Assembly (NCBI RefSeq): GCF_000511955.1
Contig: NZ_AZSU01000002.1
Coordinates: forward strand, 450,697 to 485,749
Direction: 5' to 3'
DNA: 35,053 nt
Source: [Clostridium] ultunense DSM 10521
GTDB lineage: Bacteria > Bacillota > Clostridia > Tissierellales > Tepidimicrobiaceae
In this document: in pieces, positions 7,763 to 14,675 of the stretch
Layout: every line of letters starts with the position of its first letter
Position numbering within the stretch: the first letter of the stretch is position 1
Notes under the pieces: generated by a model
The model's database searches: none
The model's input: the letters and a program-made list of their open reading frames with translations, nothing else
Told to the model about the DNA's origin: nothing
Position numbers and translations under genes: made by a program

Positions 7763-8140
7763 TTATTCGCCTATAGAGTCCAAATCATGAGTTAATATTT
7801 CCTCGATTTTTCTTTGGATTCGGTCTAGATCTAACCCAGCTTCGTCTAAAATACTCTTCCTTAGCATAGGGCCAATTTGTTCAATATCGTCTAATATATC
7901 CTGTAATAGTTCCATAGCAGATGTGGCTTCCAATACCTCTTTGGGGGTTTTTGACATATTAGCTAGAATAGAAGTTTCTGTTCTGGAAGCTACAATGGGA
8001 TTTTTAAGATTTTCAATATATACTAATGTACGTCGTCCAGGGCCTCTATTTTCTTCAATGGGGTCCAGGGCCACAATCTTATCCGATCGAACAAACTTCC
8101 CATAACCTAAGGGAATTATAGCATTTTCACGAATTTCCAA
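7763..8140 (-). CDS. RemA/DUF370-like protein with C-terminal extension
   Basis: 125 residues. The first ~60 resemble the RemA/DUF370 fold: PLGYGKFVRSDKIVAL matches the usual IGFGN...RIVAI start, GPGRRTLVYIENL the Gly-Arg-rich middle, and NPIVASRTETSI the conserved S-x-x-T-E-T-like segment. RemA-type proteins are small DNA-binding regulators of matrix and osmoprotection genes in Bacillus. The extra ~60 C-terminal residues are acidic and probably helical. The start is TTG with a strong AAGGGGGTGAT upstream. Its stop lies inside the arm of the split terminator. Assignment rests on motif reading; function in this organism is unknown. Confidence 0.55.
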   Translation of the reverse strand: MEIRENAIIPLGYGKFVRSDKIVALDPIEENRGPGRRTLVYIENLKNPIVASRTETSILANMSKTPKEVLEATSAMELLQDILDDIEQIGPMLRKSILDEAGLDLDRIQRKIEEILTHDLDSIGE

Positions 8141-8365
8141 TATAGATCACCCCCTTATTTGGCTAGTGTATATATACAATAGGTTAAAAATAATCCTGGT
8201 TTTATTATGTCCAAATTATTAGAAAAGATAATAATCCCTATATTAATATTATATCATAGTAAATAATGCTATTTAGGCCATGTTTTTCACTTGCCAATTA
8301 GTATATAATAGTAACTGAAGTTTAGTAATATAGTTTGAGATACGGATTATTGAGGAGGTAGTAAT

Positions 8366-8896
8366 ATGGATTTTGATTATACTTTAAATTTAGTAGATTC
8401 TTTAAAAAACATGGAACAAAGGGGAGCTTTTTTAACCGTCAAGGATAAGGATGGTAAAGTTAATACCATGACAATAGGATGGGGAAATATAGGATATGAA
8501 TGGGGCAGGCCTATATTTACAGTATTAGTAAGGGAGAGTCGATATACCCATGAGCTATTAGAGAATGGGGAAGATTTTACTATATCTATTCCCTTTGACA
8601 ATAAGATGAATAAAGCTATAGGTTTTTGTGGAAGTAAATCGGGAAGGGATTATGATAAAATTAAAGATTGCAATTTAACCCTTATCAATAGCCAGATAGT
8701 TAAATCCCCTGCTATTGGAAACTGTCATATGGTTTATGAGTGTAAAATAGTATATAAACATCCTATGGATCTAAAGTTTTTAGATGATGTAATAAGGAGT
8801 AAGTGGTACCAAGAAGAAAATAATAAATGGTATAAATCAGGTGATTGTCATACCATATATTATGGAGAGATAGTTAATTGCTACTATAATGAGTAG
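8366..8896 (+). CDS. Flavin reductase-like domain protein
   Basis: 176 residues matching the flavin reductase-like (FMN-binding split barrel, flavoredoxin) family. Typical points are the early VNTMTIGWGNIGYEWGRPIF block, in which the Met-Thr-x-G-W region contacts FMN, the VRESRYTHELLENGEDFTIS stretch, and GFCGSKSGRDYDKI. Such proteins bind FMN and pass electrons, or act as NAD(P)H:flavin reductases; the partner is unknown. GAGGAGGT precedes the ATG. The gene is alone, with ~225 bases of unassigned AT-rich sequence upstream. Confidence 0.82.
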   Translation: MDFDYTLNLVDSLKNMEQRGAFLTVKDKDGKVNTMTIGWGNIGYEWGRPIFTVLVRESRYTHELLENGEDFTISIPFDNKMNKAIGFCGSKSGRDYDKIKDCNLTLINSQIVKSPAIGNCHMVYECKIVYKHPMDLKFLDDVIRSKWYQEENNKWYKSGDCHTIYYGEIVNCYYNE

Positions 8897-9014
8897 TGTT
8901 TTGGCCACGGCTTTTATATAATATGCTAAACCAAAATTGATAACATAATAATTAATTAATGAGAAAAGATAATATAGATTGGCATTTTTATATAAAAGTA
9001 GAAAGGGTGATGGT

Positions 9015-9287
9015 ATGGATTTCGACAATATTAAAGAGAAGAGATCCGTTCAGGAGGGTGTCCATAATTTGGTATTGGAAATTTCGGCTGATGAGTACAA
9101 AAAGGATTATGATGATTATAATAGAGATTATGCTTTGAATATTTTGGAAAGGCATTTGGAAAATAGGGGAGACGACGGAAGGCCATCAGATGTGGAAATT
9201 AGCTATGATGGAGAGAATCATATGGTAAGAATTTATGCGAGAGTTAACTATTTAGGTAATGATCACACAATATATAAGTTTCGATAA
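9015..9287 (+). CDS. Small acidic protein of unknown function
   Basis: 90 residues, rich in Asp, Glu, Tyr and Arg, with no signal peptide, membrane helix or recognised motif. The pattern (helix-rich first half around EYKKDYDDYNRDYALNILER, then strand-like VEISYDGENHMVRIYARVNY) suggests a small soluble alpha/beta protein. The ATG at 9015 is chosen because AAAGGGTGAT lies just upstream; the in-frame TTG at 8979 has no such site. A terminator follows at once, so it is a discrete transcription unit end. Confidence 0.6.
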   Translation: MDFDNIKEKRSVQEGVHNLVLEISADEYKKDYDDYNRDYALNILERHLENRGDDGRPSDVEISYDGENHMVRIYARVNYLGNDHTIYKFR

Positions 9288-9290
9288 TAG

Positions 9291-9320
9291 GTGGACACTT
9301 CTTAAGGGAGTGTCCATTTT
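9291..9320 (+). terminator. Terminator after small unknown gene
   Basis: TGGACACT (9292-9299) pairs with AGTGTCCA (9309-9316) and is followed by TTTT. Confidence 0.8.
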
Positions 9321-9342
9321 AAAATTAAAAAGTTCTAAATGT

Positions 9343-9370
9343 TTGAACAATTTTCAAAGTATAATATAAT
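9343..9370 (+). promoter_or_regulatory. Promoter of the SCP2-ADH-AOR-MoaD operon
   Basis: TTGAAC (9343-9348), 16 bases, TATAAT (9365-9370), about 48 bases ahead of the first gene and directly after a terminator. Confidence 0.65.
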
Positions 9371-9417
9371 GGTGTTAAGTAAAGTTATGTTAGTCCATAG
9401 GAAAAGGGGGGAGATAT

Positions 9418-9888
9418 GTGAAGTTTAGACGGCTGATTACAGGAATCGGTTTAAAATTTCTTGGAAAGGGATTGGTCTCATGTTCTAAAATAGAGAAGGC
9501 GATTCAAAAAGAATTAGAGTTTTACGAAGACGGTTTTATAATTGAATTAAAGGTTTTTAACACTGATACTCAAGTTGCCGTAGAAAAGGTAGGAAACAAC
9601 TTCAAATATTTAGGAAGCAATTATAATAGAGCCCCAGATCTTTCAATTGCTTTTAAAAGTTACGAAGCAGCACTAATGCTAATCTTAGGACAGATCGGAG
9701 TCTATGAAGGTTATGCACAGCATCGCTTTATTGTAAAAGGAGATTTAATTGCTAGTATGCCTTTCATACGTATCTTATATTATGTAGAAGCATATTTATT
9801 CCCTAAAATCATTTCTAAAAAGATTCTAAAAGAAATTCCAAAACTTTCATCAAATAAAATTAAGGCCTATATTCGATTAATAGCTTAA
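9418..9888 (+). CDS. SCP2 sterol-binding-like domain protein
   Basis: 156 residues. The middle shows the pattern of SCP2-like lipid-binding domains: APDLSIAFKSYEAALMLILG (usually PDL.I.FKS.EA...LL.G), then HRFIVKGDLIASMPFIRI. There is no signal peptide, so it is probably cytoplasmic. The start is GTG at 9418 with GGGGGGAG upstream; the overlapping ATG at 9416 is out of frame and stops at once. It heads an operon with an iron alcohol dehydrogenase 18 bases downstream and an AOR, so it may bind a hydrophobic aldehyde, alcohol or acid for them. That role is inference. Confidence 0.6.
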   Translation: MKFRRLITGIGLKFLGKGLVSCSKIEKAIQKELEFYEDGFIIELKVFNTDTQVAVEKVGNNFKYLGSNYNRAPDLSIAFKSYEAALMLILGQIGVYEGYAQHRFIVKGDLIASMPFIRILYYVEAYLFPKIISKKILKEIPKLSSNKIKAYIRLIA

Positions 9889-9906
9889 AAAGAAAGGAGA
9901 TCCAAT

Positions 9907-11088
9907 ATGTTACCTGAATATTATGAGTTTAAAAACTCGGTAAAAATTATTTCTGGAAAGAATGCTTTAGAGAATATTCCTTTTGAGTTAAGCAATCTGG
10001 AGGCTAAAAGACCTCTTATCTTAACTACTAAATCCATGATTAGAAACGGACAATTAAAGATAGTTACAGATGCTATGGAAAATGCAAATATTGAAGTGGG
10101 ACTTATCTTTAAAGAGATTCCCCAAGACTCTTCTATTGAAATAGTAAATAGTATTAGCCAATTATATAAAGAGAATAATTGTGATAGCATAGTTGCTATA
10201 GGAGGAGGATCAGTAATAGATACAGCTAAAGGAGTTAATATGTTAGTATCCACCAATGCTACTGATTTGAAAGAATATATGGGGTTAGAGATATTAGGTG
10301 GAAAATTAAATCCTTTTATTGCAGTGCCAAGCACTTCTGGTACAGGTTCTGAAGCTACTTTAGTTTCCGTAATTGCAGATACAAGTCGAAAGGTTAAGAT
10401 GGAATTTATATCCTATAGTATATTGCCAGATGTAGCAGTGTTAGACCCACGAATGACAGCAACCCTTCCTTCAAAACTAACAGCCTCTACTGGAATAGAT
10501 GCTTTAACCCATAGTATAGAAGCTTTTAGTGGTTTTCAAAAGAATCCAATAAGTGATGTTTATGCCTTAACATCTATTGAATTGATTTCTAATTATCTTG
10601 AAAAAGCAGTAGTTGACGGAAAGGATGAAAAGGCAAGGCTTGCCATGGCCAATGGTTCCTTAATGGCAGGAATAGCTTTTTCAAATTCTATGGTAGGCAT
10701 AGTCCATGCCATTGGACATGCTTGCGGTGGCGTTTGTAATGTACCCCATGGAGATGCTATGACTATATTACTTCCCCATTGTATGAACCTAAACTTAGAA
10801 CTATGCCAAGAAGAATATGGTAGAATACTTCTTGCCTTTTCAGGTCCAGAGGTCTATAGTCAAACTCCCAGGGAAGATCGAGGAAGACGGTGTATAGATG
10901 AAATCAACAAGTTTATAAATAAATTTAATGAAATATGTGGTCTACCCAATAAACTTAGGGATGTAGGAGTGAAAAAAGAGGATTTTGAAACCATTGCAAA
11001 AACTGCAATAAACGATGGTGCTGCCATTGTAAATCCAGTAGAGGTTACTTTTGATAGGGTTATGAAGATATTAGAGGAGGCTTATTGA
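9907..11088 (+). CDS. Iron-containing alcohol dehydrogenase
   Basis: 393 residues of the group III (Fe-ADH) family, interconverting alcohols and aldehydes with NAD(P)H in the cytoplasm. The N-terminal nucleotide-binding domain carries AIGGGSVIDTAKG, and the family signature PSTSGTGSEAT follows. The metal ligands are all present at the usual spacing: D198, H202 (GIDALTHSIEAF), H267 and H281 (VHAIGHACGG and VPHGDAM). AAAGGAG precedes the ATG. Lying between an SCP2-like gene and an AOR gene, it plausibly shares an aldehyde intermediate with AOR 2, allowing acid-to-alcohol reduction or the reverse. Confidence 0.93.
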   Translation: MLPEYYEFKNSVKIISGKNALENIPFELSNLEAKRPLILTTKSMIRNGQLKIVTDAMENANIEVGLIFKEIPQDSSIEIVNSISQLYKENNCDSIVAIGGGSVIDTAKGVNMLVSTNATDLKEYMGLEILGGKLNPFIAVPSTSGTGSEATLVSVIADTSRKVKMEFISYSILPDVAVLDPRMTATLPSKLTASTGIDALTHSIEAFSGFQKNPISDVYALTSIELISNYLEKAVVDGKDEKARLAMANGSLMAGIAFSNSMVGIVHAIGHACGGVCNVPHGDAMTILLPHCMNLNLELCQEEYGRILLAFSGPEVYSQTPREDRGRRCIDEINKFINKFNEICGLPNKLRDVGVKKEDFETIAKTAINDGAAIVNPVEVTFDRVMKILEEAY

Positions 11089-11125
11089 GGAATAAATATT
11101 CGATAAATTTGGATGGAGGGATAAT

Positions 11126-13027
11126 ATGGCCAAATGTGGTGGGTATATGGGTAAAGTTTTAGTCGTAGATGTAAAAAACAGAACTACTAGTCTCTACCCT
11201 TGGTCAGATGCCGATAGGGAAGATTATCTAGGCGGAAAGATAATGGCAGCTAAAATAATTAGGGATAATGTAAATCCCAATGTAAAGGCCTTCGATGAGG
11301 AAAATATTATAGTTGTAAGTACGGGACCCTTAACAGGTACCAATGCCCCAGCTTCAAGCAGGTTTAATATATCAACTATTTCTCCTTTAACGGGATTACT
11401 CACCTCTTCAAATTGTGGAGGGAATTTTGGCTTATCCTTAAAAAGGGCAGGATATGATGCTTTAATAATAAAGGATAAATCTGAATCACCTATATGGATA
11501 GAAATAACCGAGGAAAAAGTATTATTCCATGATGCCAAGGACCTATGGGGGAAAAAGGTGAGTATGACCCAAGAGGCTTTAGATTCAAAGGCTGGGAAAA
11601 TTGTTATAGGGCCTGCAGGGGAGAATTTAGTAAAATATGCAAGCATATTTAGCGGTGAAAGGGCAGCTGGCAGAGGAGGCATAGGAGCAGTCATGGGTAA
11701 TAAGAAAATAAAGGCCATAACTGCCAAAGGAAACCTTAGACCTAAAATTGCAGAGCCAGAAAAGACTAAGGAGTTTTATAAAAAATGGATAGGTTCACTA
11801 AGAGATCATCCTCTAACGGGAGAACAACTGCCGAAATTTGGTACGGCTGGGTTAATTAGTTTGATGCAGCATAGAAACATATTGGCCACTAAGAATTTTA
11901 AATATGGCCAGTACCAAGATTTCCAAAAGATATCTGGGGAAAGATTGAGAAAGGATTTTCTAATTAGAAACAAAGGTTGTGTTACATGTCCTATCCAATG
12001 TGGCCGTCAAGTGGAAATTGGCAGTAGAGTAGTAAAAGGACCTGAATTAGAAACCTTAGGTCTTTTGGGGCCTAATCTATTAAATAATGACCTGGAACTT
12101 ATATTAAGGTGGAATTTAGAACTAGATGAACTAGGAATGGATACTATAAGTACGGGAGGAACTATTGCCTTCGCCATGGAATTAAATGAAAAAGGATTAT
12201 GGGAAAACAATATAGAATTTGGGAAAACGGAGAATATTTCGGAGATATTTGAAGATATAGCCTATAGAAAAGGCATAGGAAATCAGTTAGCCGAAGGGAC
12301 TAGATATCTTTCTGAGAAATATGGGGGGATTGAATTTGCCATGCATTCGAAGGGAATGGAGCTTTCTGCATATGAACCTAGATCTGCCATAGGTCAGGGA
12401 TTAGGCTATGCAGTGTCTAACAGGGGAGGTTGCCATTTAAATGCTGGATATTTAGTGTTATTTGAAGGATTGGGACTTAGCATTGATCCCTACTCCACTA
12501 AAGCTAAAGCTGAGTTAACTATTATGACTCAGAATATTATGGAAGCTACTTCTTCGGCAGGAAATTGTCTTTTTACTCTTTACGCAATGTTACCAAAGAA
12601 TTTAATTAGAAATCCTAATAGTAAGGTTACTAGATTTACTAATAAACTTCTAACTACTAGTCTAGCTGCCAGTATTATAAGGTTTATAAATAAAGCAGAT
12701 GAGAAATTATTACCTATTAAACTTTCCCAAATACCCCAAATAAAAGCCATTGAGTTGGTAACAGGTATGAAGATGACCATTGGTAAATTGAAGAATATTG
12801 GAGATAGGGGATATAATTTAGAACGGATGTATAATGTAGAAAGGGGAGTAAGGGCAAAGGATGATTTTCTACCTGACAGGCTGACAAAAGTGACTCAGCG
12901 AGAAGATGAGCCAAATAGTTATGTTCCATTGGATGAACTAAAAGAGAAGTATTATGAAATTAGACAATGGGATCAAAATGGAATACCTAAAAAGACTAAA
13001 TTAAGAAAACTAAAATTGATAGAATGA
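11126..13027 (+). CDS. Aldehyde ferredoxin oxidoreductase family protein (AOR 2)
   Basis: 633 residues, tungsten/bis-pterin AOR family. It keeps the N-terminal domain (GPAGENLVKYASIFSGERAA, GGIGAVMGNKKIKA), the [4Fe-4S] cysteines C285, C288 and C292 (CVTCPIQC), GPELETLG with the active-site glutamate, EPRSAIGQGLGYAVSNRGG followed by CH, and a distal cysteine C481 in SSAGNCLF. The aspartate five residues before this cysteine in characterised AORs is serine here (S476). GGAGG lies eight bases before the start. The gene sits between Fe-ADH and a MoaD-like gene, so aldehyde/acid conversion linked to ferredoxin is likely. Low similarity to AOR 1 points to a different substrate. Confidence 0.92.
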   Translation: MAKCGGYMGKVLVVDVKNRTTSLYPWSDADREDYLGGKIMAAKIIRDNVNPNVKAFDEENIIVVSTGPLTGTNAPASSRFNISTISPLTGLLTSSNCGGNFGLSLKRAGYDALIIKDKSESPIWIEITEEKVLFHDAKDLWGKKVSMTQEALDSKAGKIVIGPAGENLVKYASIFSGERAAGRGGIGAVMGNKKIKAITAKGNLRPKIAEPEKTKEFYKKWIGSLRDHPLTGEQLPKFGTAGLISLMQHRNILATKNFKYGQYQDFQKISGERLRKDFLIRNKGCVTCPIQCGRQVEIGSRVVKGPELETLGLLGPNLLNNDLELILRWNLELDELGMDTISTGGTIAFAMELNEKGLWENNIEFGKTENISEIFEDIAYRKGIGNQLAEGTRYLSEKYGGIEFAMHSKGMELSAYEPRSAIGQGLGYAVSNRGGCHLNAGYLVLFEGLGLSIDPYSTKAKAELTIMTQNIMEATSSAGNCLFTLYAMLPKNLIRNPNSKVTRFTNKLLTTSLAASIIRFINKADEKLLPIKLSQIPQIKAIELVTGMKMTIGKLKNIGDRGYNLERMYNVERGVRAKDDFLPDRLTKVTQREDEPNSYVPLDELKEKYYEIRQWDQNGIPKKTKLRKLKLIE

Positions 13028-13040
13028 GGGAATGAATTCA

Positions 13041-13289
13041 ATGGCTAAAGTTAAGTTATTTGGTATTTATAGCATTAAAGTAGGGAAGAATGAGTTGATA
13101 ATAAAAGCCAAGAATATTGAGGAACTACTAATAAAATTATCTGAAATAGAACCTAATTTAACCATGGAGGAACTAAAAAGAAGCCTTATATTCGTAAACA
13201 ATAGGAATATTACTGAGTTGAGTATGTTTAAAACTAAAATAGATCATAATGACAATATAAGTATATTATCGCCTATTGCTGGAGGATAA
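13041..13289 (+). CDS. MoaD/ThiS-family sulfur carrier protein
   Basis: About 82 residues with a ubiquitin-like beta-grasp pattern (MAKVKLFGIYSIKVG; KNIEELLIKLSEIEPNL; LIFVNNRNI; DNISILSPIAGG) and the diagnostic C-terminal Gly-Gly, which is adenylated and thiocarboxylated to deliver sulfur. MoaD-like genes next to AOR genes are expected to serve synthesis of the pterin dithiolene that binds tungsten. The second ATG (13041) fits the GAGGG at 13026-13030 better than the first (13032, too close). It follows AOR 2 by 13 bases and is probably cotranscribed. Confidence 0.82.
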   Translation: MAKVKLFGIYSIKVGKNELIIKAKNIEELLIKLSEIEPNLTMEELKRSLIFVNNRNITELSMFKTKIDHNDNISILSPIAGG

Positions 13290-13330
13290 AACTCTTCGTC
13301 TATGATTTTAGGGGCATTGGAGGTATTGGA

Positions 13331-13594
13331 ATGACCAACGAAGAATTTCAAAAAATAGTATTAGAGGAACTTAGAAAATTAAACGAAAAAGTAGGAAATC
13401 TAGGACAAGGGCAAATAAGGCTAGAGCAGGGACAAATAAAATTAGGGCAAGGACAAGAAGAAATAAGAAAAGATTTAAAGGCCGTAATTGAACAAACCAC
13501 TGATTTAACTGAATCTAGACAAGAATTAATGCAAAGGTAGATAAAGTAATAGAGGAATTAAATACAATAGAAATAGTCACATTAAGCAAGAACA
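13331..13594 (+). pseudogene. Coiled-coil repeat protein, frameshifted
   Basis: Begins with ATG after GGAGG and reads a charged helical protein with three 7-residue repeats (LGQGQIR, LEQGQIK, LGQGQEE; 21-base DNA repeats at 13400-13462), typical of a coiled coil. The frame stops after LTESRQELMQR (TAG at 13538-13540). One extra A in the run CAAAGG would continue it as KVDKVIEELNTIEIVTLSKN, a natural end for such proteins. The loss of one A in a homopolymer could be a real mutation or a sequencing error. Function unknown. Confidence 0.5.
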
Positions 13595-14392
13595 TTGGAA
13601 ATCATCGAACATATGAGTGCAGAAATAATGGAGAATCTGGATATATTGAAGATAGTGAAAAACACAAAGGATTTTGATCAGGCTTTAGCAGAGGGGAAAT
13701 TAGCTGTGGTAATAGGAATGGAAGGGTTAAGTGGAATTGGTAATAGGGTAAATTTAATAAATGCATTATATCTATTGGGAGTTAGACATATGTCTTTAAC
13801 ATGGAATGAAGAAAATCCTCTTGCAACAGGAGTAAGAGGAAATCCCAATAGGGGTTTAACCGAAAAAGGAATCCAAGCAGTTAAATTGATGGAGAAACTA
13901 GGGATAATAATAGATCTTGCCCATGCTAATGACAAGACCTTCTGGGATGTATACGAAAATACTACAGGACCTATTGTAAATTCCCATTCCAATTCTAGGG
14001 CATTGTGCAATGTACCTAGAAATATTTCAGATGAACAGATAAGGGCAATATCTGAAAGGGGAGGACTAGTTGGTTTAAACTCTTTCAATGAGTTTGTTCA
14101 TATAGATAGGGATAAACAAGATATCCATCATTTAGCAAACCATTTAGATCATATGGTAGAGATTGCAGGAATTGAATATGTGAGTTTTGGTTTCGATTTT
14201 TTCCACTACCTAAAGACAGATACCATAGATAGTTTTGTAGAAGATGTGAATATTGGAACCAAAGGATTTGAAACCATAGTAAGGATTCCGGATTTTATAG
14301 ATATCCTTTATAGCAGAGGATATACTAAAGAAGATATAGAGAAAATATCGTATAAGAATTATTATAGGCTAATGGAAGAAGTATTAGATTAG
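13595..14392 (+). pseudogene. Membrane dipeptidase (M19) lacking its N terminus
   Basis: The ~265 codons match the middle and end of renal-dipeptidase-like M19 zinc peptidases, which cleave dipeptides including those with D-residues. Metal-site motifs seen are VVIGMEGLSG (bridging glutamate), DLAHAND, PIVNSHSNSRAL and FGFDFF. The N-terminal ~50-60 residues with the first metal motif (HxD) are absent. The frame opens at a stop at 13583-13585, and the only early starts (TTG 13595, ATG 13613) have no clear ribosome binding site. Upstream sequence belongs to the coiled-coil gene, so a deletion joined the two. It is most likely inactive. Confidence 0.75.
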
Positions 14393-14408
14393 TAGTTATC
14401 TATTTAAG

Positions 14409-14449
14409 ACTACATTCCTGAATGTTGAATTCAGGAATGTAGTTTTTTT
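14409..14449 (+). terminator. Strong intrinsic terminator
   Basis: CTACATTCCTGAAT (14410-14423) pairs perfectly over 14 bases with 14429-14442, with a five-base loop, followed by seven T (14443-14449). Confidence 0.92.
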
Positions 14450-14553
14450 GTTGGTTAATATATATGTGAAATATGTTTAAAGAATGAATTTATTTGTCAC
14501 CAATTTAATGAACAGATAAATTTTAATAAAGTTAAATATAAAAGAGGAATTTT

Positions 14554-14664
14554 ATGGATATGTGTAGAATAATAAGCAATGGAAGCCATATGATAAGATT
14601 TAAAAAATTATACAGTTTTGGCATTCAAAATAATTTTAATCTAGTAAATTTAAATAAATATTAG
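14554..14664 (+). CDS. Possible 36-residue leader peptide
   Basis: An ATG preceded by AAGAGGAA opens a frame of 36 codons ending TAG 11 bases before the CARF nuclease gene. The peptide (MDMCRIISNGSHMIRFKKLY...) is basic at first and Asn-rich later, with no recognised motif. A weak promoter-like pair (TTGTCA 14494-14499, 17 bases, TAAATT 14517-14522) lies upstream. It may be chance; nothing beyond the ribosome binding site and position supports translation. Confidence 0.2.
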   Translation: MDMCRIISNGSHMIRFKKLYSFGIQNNFNLVNLNKY

Positions 14665-14675
14665 GGGGCGATATT

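Larger units (their letters stand above)
7050..7764. terminator. Bidirectional terminator split by an IS in its loop
   Basis: Arms 7050-7060 (AAAAAAGCATC) and 7754-7764 are perfectly complementary over 11 bases. They would form a poly-A/poly-U flanked terminator between the convergent PHP and RemA-like genes. All but a few loop bases now separating them are a dead IS copy (7068-7738), so the hairpin would have a ~690-base loop. Confidence 0.6.

Noticed and set aside
13400-13462. Three 21-base direct repeats
   Set aside because: They are in frame and encode heptad repeats of a coiled coil, so they are a coding repeat rather than a separate element.
13595-14392. Intact M19 dipeptidase
   Set aside because: The first metal-binding HxD motif and about 50-60 N-terminal residues are missing, and the frame is closed just upstream.
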